A program made the position numbers and the translations under genes. DNA of 64,000 bases from NCBI RefSeq assembly GCF_003991585.1, contig NZ_PQSP01000006.1, positions 62,001-126,000 on the forward strand, given 5' to 3'. Origin of the DNA: Saezia sanguinis. GTDB lineage: Bacteria > Pseudomonadota > Gammaproteobacteria > Burkholderiales > Burkholderiaceae_C. The notes under the pieces are model-generated. The model worked only from the letters and a program-made list of their open reading frames with translations. It was not told where the DNA came from and searched no databases. Positions 8,094-20,914 of this stretch are shown here, one piece after another; position 1 is the stretch's first letter; each line of letters opens with the position of its first letter.

Positions 8094-9296
8094 TTAAGCA
8101 CGCCGGAAAAACGCCTCCACCAGCCGCACCCAGTATGTCGCCCCGACCGGCAGCAGCGTGTCGTTGAAATCGTAGTTGGGGTTATGCAGCTCACACGGGC
8201 CAATGCCTTCATACTGCGCCTCGCGGTGGGAACCATCGCCATTGCCCAGCCACAGATAAGCCCCGGGCACTTTCTGCAGGAAAAATGCAAAGTCTTCAGA
8301 ACCGCTCAGGCGCTGGAAATCAGGAATCACATGGTCTTTTCCGAATGTGTTTTCCGCCACCTCCATCGCAAATGCCAGCGGCGCATCCCAGTTCACCAGC
8401 GTCGGGTAAATCCGCCTGAAATCAAGCACCCCGCTGCCGCCGTGCATCTGCGGCAGGGTTTCAACAATACGGCGCATATTGTTTTCAATGTCGTCCAGTA
8501 CCTTGTCATCAAATGTCCGTACCGTTCCGCTGAGCCGCGCTTCATCCGGAATCACATTGAATGCATCGCCCGCATGAAACTGCGTGACGGACAGCACACC
8601 ACCGGCATCGGGATTTTTGTGGCGGGAAATCACCGTCTGCAACGCACCCACCACTTCACTGGCAATCACAATCGGGTCCACGGTTTTGTGCGGCATGGCA
8701 GCGTGTCCGCCAACACCCTTGATGGTGATTTCAAAGGTATTGGACGAGGCCATCGCCGCACCTTTGACAAAAGCCAGCTTGCCTGTAGGAACCCCGGGCA
8801 GATTATGCAGGCCATAAATTTCATCACATGGGAATTTGTCAAACAATCCGTCATCCATCATCGCTTTGGCGCCGGCAAACCCCTCCTCCGCCGGTTGAAA
8901 AATGAAATTCACGGTGCCGGCAAAATCCCGGTGCTCAGACAGGTAATGTGCGGCGGCCAGCAAAATCGTGGTGTGGCCATCGTGCCCGCAGCCATGCATG
9001 CGCCCCGGAATCGTGGACACATGGGCAAAGCGGTTATATTCCGGCATGGGCAGCGCATCCATATCAGCCCGGATGCCGATGGTCTTCTGCCCTGCCCCCT
9101 TGGCGCCATGCAGCACACCGACCAGCCCGGTTTTACCGAACCCCCTGTGCACCTTGATGTGCCACTGCTCAAGCAGTTTGGCAACCAGATCTGAAGTGCG
9201 CACTTCTTCGTAGGCCACTTCCGGATGCGCATGAATATCACGCCGGATTGCAGTAAATACCTGCTCCTGCTGTTGAATCTCTTTGATGACGCTCAT
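8094..9296 (-). CDS. M20 family amidohydrolase (paralogue C)
   Basis: Third M20D amidohydrolase, 400 residues, first gene of the minus-strand run. It has the same set of ligands as paralogue B: HAHPEVAYEE, GRMHGCGHDGHTT, FQPAEEGFAGAKAMM, GLHNLPGVPTG, HAAMPHKTVDPIV, LSGSEDFAFFLQ and CELHNPNYDFND. The N terminus (MSVIKEIQQQEQVF) differs most from the other two, and such differences around the substrate lid may alter acyl specificity. No signal peptide. The 144 bases to paralogue B contain no clear terminator. The likely reaction is release of an amino acid from an N-acyl or aromatic-acyl conjugate, judged only from family membership. Confidence 0.92.
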   Translation of the reverse strand: MSVIKEIQQQEQVFTAIRRDIHAHPEVAYEEVRTSDLVAKLLEQWHIKVHRGFGKTGLVGVLHGAKGAGQKTIGIRADMDALPMPEYNRFAHVSTIPGRMHGCGHDGHTTILLAAAHYLSEHRDFAGTVNFIFQPAEEGFAGAKAMMDDGLFDKFPCDEIYGLHNLPGVPTGKLAFVKGAAMASSNTFEITIKGVGGHAAMPHKTVDPIVIASEVVGALQTVISRHKNPDAGGVLSVTQFHAGDAFNVIPDEARLSGTVRTFDDKVLDDIENNMRRIVETLPQMHGGSGVLDFRRIYPTLVNWDAPLAFAMEVAENTFGKDHVIPDFQRLSGSEDFAFFLQKVPGAYLWLGNGDGSHREAQYEGIGPCELHNPNYDFNDTLLPVGATYWVRLVEAFFRRA

Positions 9297-9493
9297 GACT
9301 TCATACTTCCTTGTTTTATTTTCTTACAGCACAAACCGTTATTATGTACAGAATGCACACCCCCATTTGAAACGCTGTCATCTTGGCCGAATACGCGCCT
9401 CGCCCATATCAGGCACGGCTATGGAGCATAAAAAAATATGCTAGCGTTCAAACCAAGAAAAAGGATAGGTGAGAAGCAAGGAAGAAGGACAAC

Positions 9494-9509
9494 GGCTTAG
9501 GCCTAAGCC
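9494..9509. repeat. 16-bp perfect palindrome over the end of the permease gene
   Basis: GGCTTAGGCCTAAGCC reads the same on both strands and contains the TAG stop of the minus-strand ABC-2 permease. It has no loop and no T-run, so it is not a standard terminator. It may be a protein site or chance. Confidence 0.35.
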
Positions 9510-10633
9510 ATCTGCGTGATGGTTTTGCGAAAGCGCGTCAGCGCCACTGTAAAGAAAACGCCCCCGATCACTACCAGAAACAGGAACGATTTCCACACCA
9601 CATCAATCCCCGCGCCGCGGAACAGTATGGCCTGCCCCAGTTCGATGAAATGGGTGGTCGGCGCCACCAGCATGATGTTTTGCACAAACTCCGGCATGCT
9701 TTCCCTGGGCGTGGTACCGCCGGAGAGCATCTGCATGGGCAGCAGCACCAGAATCAGCAACATGCCAAACTGCGCCATGCTACGCGCCACCGTTGCCATG
9801 AAAATACCCATTGACGTGGTTGCAAACAGGTGCAGCGTTGCACCCAGCAGAAACAGGCCGATAGAGCCCTCTATCGGAACATGGATTGCGCCCCGCACCA
9901 CCAGCACCAGCGCACACCCGGTCGCCACCAGCACCACCAGCCCCATTGACCAGACCTTGGAGAGCATGATCTGGAACGGCGTCACCGGCATGGCCAGTAA
10001 GTGCTCGATCGTGCCGTGCTCGCGCTCGCGCATCAGGGCCGCCCCGGTCAGGATGATGGATAGCATGGTGACCATGTTGATCACTTCATTGACCGATCCA
10101 AACCAGGACTGCGTCAGGTTCGGATTAAAACGCGAGCGCATGGTCAGGTCCACGCTCATCGTATCCGCGCTGCGGTAGCGCTGAACAAACTCGGCGATCT
10201 CACTGAGCACAATCTGCTGGATATAGCCGTTGCCGGTAAATGCCTGCGTCATGCGGGTGGCATCCACGTTGAGCTGAATCTGGGGGTTGTCGCCCCTGAG
10301 CACATCACGCTGAAAATCCGGCGGAATATTCAACGCAAAGGTAAAGCTGTCTTTGTCCATGCCTGGGTCCACTTCTTCCAGCGTCACCCGCACCGGCGCA
10401 ATGAACATGGGCGGATAAAACGCCGAGGCAATCTGCCTGGAAAGGGGTGAGTCATCTTCATCGACAATCGCAATGCTGGCCTTGCTCAGCGAGTCAGGCG
10501 CGGCGGTGGCTGCCACGTAAATCGCCAGGGTGAAGCAATAGACAATCAGCACCAGCATGACCGGGTCTCTGAGCAGCCCCCAGAGTTCTTTGACACCCAG
10601 CCGGAAAATATTGGTCAGTGCCTGCATACTCAT
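9503..10633 (-). CDS. yhhJ: ABC-2 type permease (YhhJ-like)
   Basis: Inner-membrane permease subunit of 376 residues, third gene of an exporter operon. It has one N-terminal transmembrane segment (about residues 27-46), a periplasmic domain of about 130 residues, and a cluster of five or six C-terminal membrane helices, the ABC2_membrane_3 layout. The motif [25 protein letters not shown], just before the helix cluster, is typical of this family. The start ATG overlaps the stop of the upstream ATPase-permease gene by four bases (ATGA), so translation is coupled. In E. coli the equivalent trio is yhiI-rbbA-yhhJ. The exported substrate is unknown. Confidence 0.88.
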   Translation of the reverse strand: MSMQALTNIFRLGVKELWGLLRDPVMLVLIVYCFTLAIYVAATAAPDSLSKASIAIVDEDDSPLSRQIASAFYPPMFIAPVRVTLEEVDPGMDKDSFTFALNIPPDFQRDVLRGDNPQIQLNVDATRMTQAFTGNGYIQQIVLSEIAEFVQRYRSADTMSVDLTMRSRFNPNLTQSWFGSVNEVINMVTMLSIILTGAALMREREHGTIEHLLAMPVTPFQIMLSKVWSMGLVVLVATGCALVLVVRGAIHVPIEGSIGLFLLGATLHLFATTSMGIFMATVARSMAQFGMLLILVLLPMQMLSGGTTPRESMPEFVQNIMLVAPTTHFIELGQAILFRGAGIDVVWKSFLFLVVIGGVFFTVALTRFRKTITQMA

Positions 10634-13425
10634 TTATCCTGTTTCTTGAGCAGCAAAATGCTGACGACCAGAATCACCGGAATCATCACCAGCAATGCCC
10701 CAATAGAGGCATACAGGTCAGAAAACTCCAACGCCTTGTTAAACACGCCCCTGCTGATGATCAGCATATAGGTGGTCGGATATATCTCGCCAATCAGCCG
10801 CCCGCCACCTTCCAGCGTGGACACCGGGTTGATCACCCCGGCAAACTGAATCGCGGGCAGCATGGTGCCTACCATGGTCAGGAACAGCACGGCAATCTGG
10901 CTGCGTGTCACTGTGGAGGCCAGCAGGCCAATGCCGGTGGCAATCACACAGTACAGGAATGTTGCCAGAAACAGCGTCAGAAAACTGCCTTTGATCGGCA
11001 CGGCAAAAATGGTCAGCGCCATGAAGATCAGCAGCATGAAGCTCAGCATCGACAGCACAATGTAAGGCAGTTGTTTGCCGATTAAAAACTCGGAGCGAGT
11101 CACCGGCGTTACATACAGATTGATGATGGAGCCAAGTTCCTTTTCCCGCACCACAGAAAGTGCCGCCAGCATGGCAGGCAGCATCAGCAGCAGAATGGGA
11201 ATCACCGCAGGCACCATCGCCGGCAGGCTTTTCACATCGGGGTTATAGCGGAAGCGCGTTTCCACGGTGGCGGTACTGGTTGTGCCCACCCCCATACGCT
11301 CGGTGGCCTTTTCCACCAGCCAGCCCTGATGCATGCCCTGAATGTAACCCCGAATGGTTTCTGCACGCATGGGCATGGCGCCATCCACCCACACGCCAAC
11401 CTCAACCGGATCTCCGCGTTCAATGTCGCGTCCAAAGCCGGGAGGAATCTCAATAGCCAGCGTGATATCGCCGTTTTGCATGCGTTGGTCAAGCTCTTGA
11501 TAACTTTGCAAAGGCGGTTGTTCAATGAAGTAGCGCGATCCCGCGATGTTCAGCGTGTAGTTCTGGCTCAGCCCCGACTGGTCCCGGTCCAGCACGGCAA
11601 ACCGCAGGTCTTCCACATCCATGCTGATGCCGTACCCCATCACCAGCATCAAAATGGCAGCGCCCAGCAGGGCCAGCGTCAGCCGGATCGGATCGCGGTA
11701 CAGCTCCAGCGCCTCACGCCACATGCAGCCAACCAATCGGTTCCAACTGAACATGCCAGGGTGCTGGTGTACAGATGCCTTGGATTCGGTCGGTACCGGC
11801 GGCGCTTCTGTTTTCTCATCTGTTTTCGCATCCTTCTTGTCCTGCACCTCATCGTTGGTACCTGCTCCGGCATCAATCAGGTAGTCGATAAACGCCTGCT
11901 CCAGCGTTTGCGCCTGCCGCGCCTGTACCAGGTTATCCGGCGTATCGCTGGCCAGCACCTTGCCGGCGTGCATCAGCGAAATGCGGTCACAGCGCTGGGC
12001 CTCGTTCATGAAGTGCGTGGTAATAAACACCGTGACATTGTCTTTGCGCGACAGCTCAATCAGCAGGCGCCAGAAATCGTCACGCGCAATCGGGTCCACG
12101 CCCGATGTCGGCTCATCCAAAATCAGAATTTCAGGGTTATGCACCACCGCCACGGCCAATGACAGCCGCTGGCGCACCCCCAGTGGCAGGTTGTCCGGCA
12201 TGCTGTCCGCCACCTGCTCCAGCCCAAAACGTTTGAGCATTTCATCCACACGCGCAGGAATCTTGGCCTGCGACACACCAAACAGACGCGCATGCAACAC
12301 CAGATTCTGGTGCACAGACAGTTCACTGTACAGCGAAAAGGCCTGTGACATGTAGCCCAGGCGTTTGCGCGTATTGATATCCTGCGCGTCAATCTCCTGC
12401 CCGAACAGCCACGCCTTGCCTTCCGAAACCGGCAGCAAACCCGTCAGCATTTTCATGGTGGTCGATTTGCCGCAACCGTTCGAGCCGAGAAAACCAAAAA
12501 TCTCACCCTGCGGAATACGGAAGTTGACATGGTCCACCGCGACAAATTTGCCAAAGCGCCGGGTCAGGTCTTTGGCTTCAATGGCGATCGGGGTCTGGTC
12601 GGTTATTTGCAGCGGCGGAATTTCGACTGGCTGATAACCGGCACGTTTTTCTTCCGGCATCAGTTGGATGAAAGCTTCCTCCAGATTATCCCGCTGTGTT
12701 TGTGCCAGCATTTCAGCCGGTGTTCCGGTTGCGAGTAATTTGCCGGCATCCATTGCCACCAGCCAGTCAAAGCGCTGCGCTTCATCCATATAGGCAGTGG
12801 CGACAATCACGCTCATCTGCGGGCGCTCATCGCGAATGCGGTTGATCAGGTCCCAGAACTGAGAGCGTGACAGCGGGTCAACACCGGTGGTTGGTTCATC
12901 CAGAATCAGCAGGTCGGGGTCATGAATCAGCGCCGAGCACAGGCCCAGCTTTTGCTTCATCCCGCCAGACAGCTTGCCTGCAGGCCGGTCCAGAAAGGGG
13001 AACAAGCCGGTGCTGCGCGTCAGTTCGTCAATGCGGCGCCTGCGCTCTGCGGCATCGTGCCCAAACAGCCGGGCAAAAAACTGCAGGTTTTCTTCTACCG
13101 ACAACGTCGGATACAGGTTTTTCCCCAAGCCCTGCGGCATGTAGGCAATGCGCGAGCACACCAGATTGCGCTGCTCTTTATCGCGCATATCCGCACCCAG
13201 CGCCACAACAGAACCCTCCTGTATGGCGCGCGCACCCGAAACCAGCGACAGCAGGCTGGACTTGCCCACACCATCCGGGCCAATCAGCCCGACCATGCAG
13301 TTGGAAGGCACATCCAGGCTCACATGGGCCAGCGCCAGCGTTTTGCCGTAATGCAGACTCACATCTGCAATACGAACCACAGGCTCATTGGCCGGTTCGT
13401 TGGAGGCTGGTGCAACAGACATCAT
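10630..13425 (-). CDS. rbbA: RbbA-like fused ABC transporter: two ATPase domains and a permease domain
   Basis: 931-residue polypeptide with NBD1 (Walker [10 protein letters not shown] at about 49-57, LSGGMKQKL at 152-160, Walker [11 protein letters not shown] at 172-181), NBD2 (Walker [10 protein letters not shown] near 314-322, Walker [11 protein letters not shown] near 433-442) and a C-terminal ABC-2 permease from about residue 565. NBD2 has LPLGVRQR where LSGGQ-type signature residues are expected, so only one composite ATP site may be fully canonical. This architecture is that of E. coli RbbA (YhiH). RbbA has been reported as ribosome-associated, but the membrane domain and the HlyD neighbour fit an exporter. 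The gene starts 11 bases after the adaptor gene and overlaps the next permease gene by four bases. Confidence 0.9.
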   Translation of the reverse strand: MMSVAPASNEPANEPVVRIADVSLHYGKTLALAHVSLDVPSNCMVGLIGPDGVGKSSLLSLVSGARAIQEGSVVALGADMRDKEQRNLVCSRIAYMPQGLGKNLYPTLSVEENLQFFARLFGHDAAERRRRIDELTRSTGLFPFLDRPAGKLSGGMKQKLGLCSALIHDPDLLILDEPTTGVDPLSRSQFWDLINRIRDERPQMSVIVATAYMDEAQRFDWLVAMDAGKLLATGTPAEMLAQTQRDNLEEAFIQLMPEEKRAGYQPVEIPPLQITDQTPIAIEAKDLTRRFGKFVAVDHVNFRIPQGEIFGFLGSNGCGKSTTMKMLTGLLPVSEGKAWLFGQEIDAQDINTRKRLGYMSQAFSLYSELSVHQNLVLHARLFGVSQAKIPARVDEMLKRFGLEQVADSMPDNLPLGVRQRLSLAVAVVHNPEILILDEPTSGVDPIARDDFWRLLIELSRKDNVTVFITTHFMNEAQRCDRISLMHAGKVLASDTPDNLVQARQAQTLEQAFIDYLIDAGAGTNDEVQDKKDAKTDEKTEAPPVPTESKASVHQHPGMFSWNRLVGCMWREALELYRDPIRLTLALLGAAILMLVMGYGISMDVEDLRFAVLDRDQSGLSQNYTLNIAGSRYFIEQPPLQSYQELDQRMQNGDITLAIEIPPGFGRDIERGDPVEVGVWVDGAMPMRAETIRGYIQGMHQGWLVEKATERMGVGTTSTATVETRFRYNPDVKSLPAMVPAVIPILLLMLPAMLAALSVVREKELGSIINLYVTPVTRSEFLIGKQLPYIVLSMLSFMLLIFMALTIFAVPIKGSFLTLFLATFLYCVIATGIGLLASTVTRSQIAVLFLTMVGTMLPAIQFAGVINPVSTLEGGGRLIGEIYPTTYMLIISRGVFNKALEFSDLYASIGALLVMIPVILVVSILLLKKQDK

Positions 13426-13436
13426 CCGGCCTGGCT

Positions 13437-14519
13437 TCAGTTACTCTGACAGAGCTGCACCAGATTGCTCAGTTGGCTGGGCCATTCTTTTTCAGGATCC
13501 AATCGCACCCAGGCCACGCCCGGCAAACCGGTTTTCACCTGCGTCATGAAACACTGCATCAGCTCCGGACTGACCTGCGCCTTGACCCGGAACATCAGCT
13601 TCTGGCGTTCACTTTCTGTTTCCACCGTTTTCGGCGTGAACTGCGCCACACTGGCCACATAAGACACATACGCCGGAATGACATGGTCCGGCGCCGCGTC
13701 CAGAACCAGACGCACTTCCTGCCCTAGCGCCACTTTGCCAACAGCCGTTTCCGGCAGAAAAAATGTCAGGTACACATCTGACAGGTCAACCAAATTCAAC
13801 ACCTTGCCGCCAGCCCCCATCACCTCACCCGGCTGTGAAATACGGTACTGGATACGCCCGCCCACCGGTGCGGCCAGGGTACTGTCGGCAATATCGGCTT
13901 CAATCCGTGCCACCGTTGCCTGCGCCGCTTTGATCGCTGAAGTTGTACTGTCCAGATTGGCCTGTGCCGACTCAATCGCCGCCTGAGCCACCGCAACCTG
14001 CGCTTTGGCCGAAGTCACCGCAGCCTGCGCACTTTTCACTTCGGCCTGGTCGTCATCGTACTGCTGAACCGGCACCGCCCCCTGAAGATGCAAAGCAGAA
14101 GAACGTGCCGCACGCTTGTTGGCAATGTTCACATCGCTTTCACGCTGCAGCAGCACCGCCTGCGCTGCGGCTTTATCACTGACGCGCTGCGCCACCTGCG
14201 CCCTGGCATTGACTTCATTGCTGATAGCCTGCTGCAATTGTGCTTTGGCCTCGTTCAACTGGGCCTGCAACGTATCGGTCTGCATAATGACCAATGCCTG
14301 CCCGGCCTCAACAAAGTCACCTTCCTGCACCAGAATCTGCTCGATGCGCCCGGCCAGCTTGGCAGAAATATTGATTTCTGTAGCTTCAATACGGCCATTG
14401 CCACTGATAAAACCCTCTCCCGGGCCTTTGTTGCGCATTTCCGACCACATGAAGTATCCGGCAACTACCACAACTGCAACAATGGCCGCAGGAATCAGCT
14501 TTTTAACAGGAAACGCCAT
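13437..14519 (-). CDS. yhiI: HlyD-family membrane fusion protein (YhiI-like)
   Basis: Periplasmic adaptor of 360 residues. It has a single N-terminal membrane anchor (about residues 8-25, [17 protein letters not shown]), then a barrel-sandwich/lipoyl half ([23 protein letters not shown]) and a long Ala/Gln-rich coiled-coil hairpin (roughly 75-215). The second lipoyl half ([21 protein letters not shown]) and a beta-barrel domain follow. The order HlyD adaptor, ATPase-permease fusion, permease is that of a tripartite exporter, but no outer-membrane TolC gene is nearby. It is the first gene of the operon; its promoter must lie in the 544-base region shared with dapD. Confidence 0.9.
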   Translation of the reverse strand: MAFPVKKLIPAAIVAVVVVAGYFMWSEMRNKGPGEGFISGNGRIEATEINISAKLAGRIEQILVQEGDFVEAGQALVIMQTDTLQAQLNEAKAQLQQAISNEVNARAQVAQRVSDKAAAQAVLLQRESDVNIANKRAARSSALHLQGAVPVQQYDDDQAEVKSAQAAVTSAKAQVAVAQAAIESAQANLDSTTSAIKAAQATVARIEADIADSTLAAPVGGRIQYRISQPGEVMGAGGKVLNLVDLSDVYLTFFLPETAVGKVALGQEVRLVLDAAPDHVIPAYVSYVASVAQFTPKTVETESERQKLMFRVKAQVSPELMQCFMTQVKTGLPGVAWVRLDPEKEWPSQLSNLVQLCQSN

Positions 14520-15063
14520 ACTCGATCACTTTCATTGTTCTGCATTGGGTTGCGCCCTTACCTTCATAAGGCACTGTCTCCGTTTCATTGTAAGCGCTAT
14601 ACCTGTGGTTGAACACCAATGCAGGCAAATGCGTGCCATTGCCTGTTATTTAGCGGCATGTAGAGAGAAACAAAAAACCGCCTAATTCATAACACTTTTA
14701 TGCCACCCGGCATCCAACGTATATCCAACACACGCCCGCTGCGCACTGGTATGGAGTTAGCATCGTTGCCCCAGCTTGGATATTTCACCGAAAAAAGTGC
14801 GCGGGCATAGACATGCAACCATGCCACAATGAAAAGCCGTTACAGCTTTACCGCTGATTGAACCGCATCTCTGCATCTTGATGCGCTCCGGCACTGCGCA
14901 TGCAGCGCCTGTTGCTTGCGGGAAAACATGGCACCCAAGCATGAACTACAGTATTATGTTACTTTTATGCGACAAATCACCGCAAATACTCGTTTCTTCC
15001 GGCAATCTGTAAAATCTGTGTTTGATCATTGATTTTGAACCTATTTCACTCATTACCATAGTT
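14520..15063. other. Divergent intergenic region between the exporter operon and dapD
   Basis: 544 bases with no frame I would accept as a gene on either strand. It must carry the promoters of the HlyD-led operon (minus) and of dapD (plus). I could not single out a convincing promoter, riboswitch or operator. Confidence 0.5.
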
Positions 15064-15885
15064 ATGACCCAACAATTACAAACCATTATCGATTCCGCCT
15101 GGGAAAACCGCTCCAGTATCTCTCCCGTTTCTGCCCCGAAAGAAGTGGTGGATGCAGTCAACTACGTCATCAACGAACTCGACCATGGCAAACTGCGTGT
15201 GGCTGAAAAGCTGAATGGTCAATGGGTTACACACCAATGGATCAAAAAATCTGTCCTGCTCTCATTTAGGTTGCAGGATAATGAGATCATGCAATCCGGC
15301 GCTTTGAGCTTTTTTGACAAAGTGCCGCAGAAATTCTCCGCCAACCCTCTGGCTGAACTGGCCAGTTCGGGCGTGCGCGTGGTGCCGCCGGCTACTGCCA
15401 GGCGCGGCAGCTTTTTAGGTAAAAATGTGGTACTGATGCCCTCTTTTGTCAATATTGGCGCCTATGTGGATGAAGGAACCATGGTAGATACCTGGGCCAC
15501 GGTCGGCTCCTGCGCGCAAATCGGCAAAAACGTTCACCTGTCCGGCGGCGTGGGCATTGGTGGGGTACTGGAGCCTTTGCAGGCCAACCCCACTATCATT
15601 GAAGACAACTGTTTTATTGGCGCGCGTTCCGAGGTGGTTGAAGGCGTGATTGTGGAAGAAAACAGTGTGCTTTCAATGGGCGTATTCTTAAGCCAGAGCA
15701 CCAAAATTTATGATCGCACGACCGGAGAGATCTCTTATGGCCGCATTCCGGCAGGCTCGGTGGTCGTCCCCGGTACACTGCCATCTGCTGATGGCAAATG
15801 CCAGTTGTACGCGGCGATCATTGTCAAACACGTCGACGCCAAAACACGTGCAAAAACCAGTTTGAACGATTTATTGCGGGAATAA
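15064..15885 (+). CDS. dapD: 2,3,4,5-tetrahydropyridine-2,6-dicarboxylate N-succinyltransferase
   Basis: Succinylates tetrahydrodipicolinate with succinyl-CoA, the committing step of the succinylase branch to meso-diaminopimelate and lysine. The ATG at 15064 gives [16 protein letters not shown] and a 273-residue protein, the usual DapD length. The 14 codons that could be added upstream are not family-like. The C-terminal half is a left-handed beta helix of hexapeptide repeats ([59 protein letters not shown]). No strong Shine-Dalgarno is visible ahead of the ATG. It supplies the substrate that DapC then transaminates. Confidence 0.97.
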   Translation: MTQQLQTIIDSAWENRSSISPVSAPKEVVDAVNYVINELDHGKLRVAEKLNGQWVTHQWIKKSVLLSFRLQDNEIMQSGALSFFDKVPQKFSANPLAELASSGVRVVPPATARRGSFLGKNVVLMPSFVNIGAYVDEGTMVDTWATVGSCAQIGKNVHLSGGVGIGGVLEPLQANPTIIEDNCFIGARSEVVEGVIVEENSVLSMGVFLSQSTKIYDRTTGEISYGRIPAGSVVVPGTLPSADGKCQLYAAIIVKHVDAKTRAKTSLNDLLRE

Positions 15886-15896
15886 TCCATGGTACC

Positions 15897-15937
15897 CTAT
15901 CACCGCACGCTGAATACACGACCAATGGCGGTGATAG
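15897..15937. repeat. Inverted repeat between dapD and the pilus ATPase gene
   Basis: CTATCACCGC (15897-15906) and GCGGTGATAG (15928-15937) are exact 10-base complements with a 21-base spacer. There is no following T-run, so it is more likely an operator or an mRNA structure ahead of the next gene than a terminator. Confidence 0.45.
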
Positions 15938-15970
15938 CGAACAGAAGTTATTGAGTAGGAGGGAAAAACC

Positions 15971-18297
<2,327 letters not shown>

Positions 18298-18316
18298 CCT
18301 GTTTCGTGAATCAAGC

Positions 18317-19219
18317 ATGCACATCGGTGAATACATTCAGCAGACCAGCGAACGCTTTACCCAAGCAGGTTTAAGTTATGGGCACGGCACCACCAATGCT
18401 TTTGATGAAGCGGTCTGGCTGGTGCTGTGGCGGCTTGGGCTGCCGCTGGACGACCTGGACAGTGTGCAAGACCGCCAGTTGACACCGGCCCAACTGGCGC
18501 AACTGGACGCCACCATCCAGCAGCGTATTGAAACCCGTACGCCGGCCGCTTACATCACCCGCGAAGCCTGGCTGCAAGGGGTGCCGTTTTACGTTGATGA
18601 ACGCGCCATTGTGCCACGCAGCCTGATTGCCGAAGTGCTGGCCGAGGGCCTGGCGGATCCGTGGCTGGAAGTTGCCGTCACAACACGTGACGATACCGTA
18701 CCCCATATTCTGGACGTGTGCACCGGCAACGGCAGCCTGGCTATCCTCGCGGCACTGGCCTGGCCCGATGCGGTGGTCACCGCCACCGACATCTCCACAG
18801 ACGCGCTGGCAGTCGCACAGATGAACCTGCAACGCCACCAGCTTGAACAGCGTGTCAGCCTGCTTGCGTCCGACGGCCTTTCCGCCCCTGCCATCAAACA
18901 GCATGCACCGTATGACCTGATTTTATGCAACCCGCCATATGTCAATGCCCGCAGCATGCAAGAGCTGCCGCCTGAATACCGGGCAGAACCCGAACTGGCG
19001 CTGGCTGGCGGCGCAGACGGCATGGACTTTGTCCGGCCCTTTCTCCAACATGTTCCGGCCCTGCTCAGTGAAGAAGGGTTTCTGGTGCTTGAAATCGGCC
19101 ATGAACGCGACTACTTTGAAGCCGCGTTTCCGCAACTGCAACCTTTGTGGTTAGCCACCTCAGCCGGGGCAGACCAGGTGCTGCTGCTGACCCGGCAGGC
19201 CCTGCTGACGCCGCAATAG
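18317..19219 (+). CDS. prmB: 50S ribosomal protein L3 glutamine methyltransferase PrmB
   Basis: S-adenosylmethionine-dependent N5-glutamine methyltransferase acting on ribosomal protein L3. The N-terminal helical domain precedes a Rossmann domain with DVCTGNGSLAI (motif I) and the catalytic NPPYVNARSM. The downstream ELPPEYRAEPELALAGG is typical of PrmB rather than PrmC. I chose the ATG at 18317 (MHIGEYIQQTSERF, 300 residues); an in-frame ATG at 18290 lies inside the end of dapE and would add nine residues that are not family-like. The ribosome site is weak for either. dapE-prmB adjacency is common in this order. Confidence 0.93.
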   Translation: MHIGEYIQQTSERFTQAGLSYGHGTTNAFDEAVWLVLWRLGLPLDDLDSVQDRQLTPAQLAQLDATIQQRIETRTPAAYITREAWLQGVPFYVDERAIVPRSLIAEVLAEGLADPWLEVAVTTRDDTVPHILDVCTGNGSLAILAALAWPDAVVTATDISTDALAVAQMNLQRHQLEQRVSLLASDGLSAPAIKQHAPYDLILCNPPYVNARSMQELPPEYRAEPELALAGGADGMDFVRPFLQHVPALLSEEGFLVLEIGHERDYFEAAFPQLQPLWLATSAGADQVLLLTRQALLTPQ

Positions 19220-19252
19220 TCCCCTCTGCTGGCAAACGGAAAACACGTCCGT

Positions 19253-19729
19253 TCAGCTACCGGCACCTGAAGGCGGCTGCAAAACCACCTGCGATTTCAC
19301 CACACGTAAAATGATGGAAGTGGACGTTTCGGCAGCCACATTGTTGAACTTGGTCACCACCTCGTCCAGGTGCCGCACATTCGCTACCGCAATCTCCATG
19401 ACCCAGGAGTCTTCCCCGGTCACGTTGTAAGCGGTGATGATTTCCGGGCTTTCACTGATCAGGCGCGTCACACGCTCAAAGCTGGGAGCCTGCCCGCCAA
19501 TACGCACCACGGCACGAATCTGGTAGCCCAGCGCCTCCGGGTCCACCACAGCACGATACCCAGTAATCACCCCGGTCTCCTCCAGTTTACGCACCCGTTC
19601 CGTCACCGCCGGCTGGCTCATGTGCACCCGGCGCCCCAGTTCAGCCATGCTGATACGGGCATCCTTTTGCAGTTCGGTCAAAATCCGGTGGTCATAATGG
19701 TCAAATTCCTGTTTCAACACAGTCGCCAT
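19253..19729 (-). CDS. Lrp/AsnC-family transcriptional regulator
   Basis: 158-residue feast/famine regulator: an N-terminal winged helix-turn-helix (LQKDARISMAELGRRV then MSQPAVTERVRKLEETGVI) and a C-terminal RAM ligand-binding domain with the family sequence SPEIITAYNVTGEDSWVMEIAV. The ATG at 19729 (MATVLKQEF) has AAGGAAAGAG in front; an upstream in-frame ATG at 19750 lacks a ribosome site. It is divergent from an EamA exporter gene, and a 17-bp palindrome lies midway between the two starts. It may therefore regulate itself and the exporter, perhaps in response to an amino acid. The ligand is not evident. Confidence 0.93.
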   Translation of the reverse strand: MATVLKQEFDHYDHRILTELQKDARISMAELGRRVHMSQPAVTERVRKLEETGVITGYRAVVDPEALGYQIRAVVRIGGQAPSFERVTRLISESPEIITAYNVTGEDSWVMEIAVANVRHLDEVVTKFNNVAAETSTSIILRVVKSQVVLQPPSGAGS

Positions 19730-19784
19730 ACCGCGCTCTTTCCTTATCATTTAAAAACTCTTCAAAATTATTTAATATTTTAAA

Positions 19785-19801
19785 GTTAAATTCAATTTAA
19801 C
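19785..19801. promoter_or_regulatory. 17-bp palindrome, candidate Lrp-type operator
   Basis: GTTAAAT-TCA-ATTTAAC is a perfect dyad (7 + 3 + 7) in a very AT-rich divergent promoter region. It is 56 bases from the regulator start and 52 from the EamA start, where a shared operator would be expected. Assignment to the adjacent Lrp-family protein is inference. Confidence 0.6.
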
Positions 19802-19852
19802 CTTAATTTTTATATTTAAATGCGCGTATAGGCGGTCTATCATCAGACCACT

Positions 19853-20761
19853 ATGCAAGTCCGTCAACTGCCCCGTTTTATTCCTGCCTGGCTGGTTAAC
19901 CACACCAACCCCTGGCTGCTGCCCGCTTTATTGGCTTGTTATCTGATCTGGGGTTCTACCTTTTATGCTGTCCAGGTGGCACTGCACAGCTTCCCGCCTT
20001 TTTTCCAGATGGGAACCCGTTTTCTGGCAGCAAGTGCCATCCTGTTTGCCTGGGCATTATGGCGGCGCAGCCGCTGGCCCACGTTGCAGCAATGGATACA
20101 TGCCGCCATTGCCGGAACACTGATGCTGGGCGGCGGCATGGGCCTGCTGGCCTGTGCCGAACAGTACATTCACAGTTCGCTGGCCGCAGCAATGACCACG
20201 CTGGAGCCGCTACTGATCTGCCTGCTCAGCATTGCGCTGGGCTGGCGTGCCACCCGGCGTGAGCTGCTGGGCATCGGCATTGGCATCTTCGGCGTCATCC
20301 TGCTGAGTTGCCAGGGCAGCCTCCAGGCACAGCCCATGGGCCTGGTGTATATGCTGGGCTCGGTCGTATGCTGGTCTGTTGGCAGTGTACTGCTGGCCCG
20401 TTACCTGCACCCGGCAACAGGTGCCATCGGACTGGCCAGCCAGATGCTGTGCGGGGCCATTGTTTTGCTGATCCTCTCGCACTTTCGCGCAGAAACACCG
20501 CAAATACCTACACACTCAGCATGGTTGGCCTGGGGTTACCTGGTGCTGGCCGGATCGCTGGGCGCCTACTGTGCGTACATGTATCTGATCAAAAACGCCT
20601 CCCCGGCCGTCTATACCAGCTACAACTACGTCATCCCGGTGATTGCACTGGCCATTGGCGTCATCTGGGGGCATGAGCAGGTTCAGGCGGTGGAAATGCT
20701 TGCAATGGGCATCTGCCTAAGCGGTATAGTGTTGCTCCTAAGCCCCAAACCGCATAAATAA
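19853..20761 (+). CDS. EamA/DMT-family transporter (RhaT/YedA-like)
   Basis: Drug/metabolite transporter superfamily protein of 302 residues with ten predicted membrane helices in two EamA repeats. The first repeat begins LLPALLACYLIWGSTFYAVQ, and the N-terminal WGSTF motif and the second-half WSVGSVLLARYL are typical of the YedA group. It acts in the inner membrane, probably as an exporter of amino acids or metabolites. Adjacency to a divergent Lrp-type regulator supports amino-acid-responsive export but does not identify the substrate. No obvious Shine-Dalgarno precedes the ATG. Confidence 0.9.
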   Translation: MQVRQLPRFIPAWLVNHTNPWLLPALLACYLIWGSTFYAVQVALHSFPPFFQMGTRFLAASAILFAWALWRRSRWPTLQQWIHAAIAGTLMLGGGMGLLACAEQYIHSSLAAAMTTLEPLLICLLSIALGWRATRRELLGIGIGIFGVILLSCQGSLQAQPMGLVYMLGSVVCWSVGSVLLARYLHPATGAIGLASQMLCGAIVLLILSHFRAETPQIPTHSAWLAWGYLVLAGSLGAYCAYMYLIKNASPAVYTSYNYVIPVIALAIGVIWGHEQVQAVEMLAMGICLSGIVLLLSPKPHK

Positions 20762-20914
20762 TAGTTTTAACTCTTGTTAAACGCCCTATTTTCACAGTAG
20801 CATTCAATAGAAGCAGCCGTCAGAGCATCGCATATCTTGTGCACTGATGGCTTTTCTTTGATAAGATGCTCATCATTTAAGCGCTTGTATTTATCCTTAA
20901 AGGAAAAGAACCCT

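Noticed and set aside
6729..9194. Two long open frames (about 400 codons each) antisense to M20 paralogues B and C
   Set aside because: Their translations are His/Arg/Gln-rich without domains, and they mirror each other only because the two genes are duplicates. They are codon-bias shadows of the minus-strand genes.
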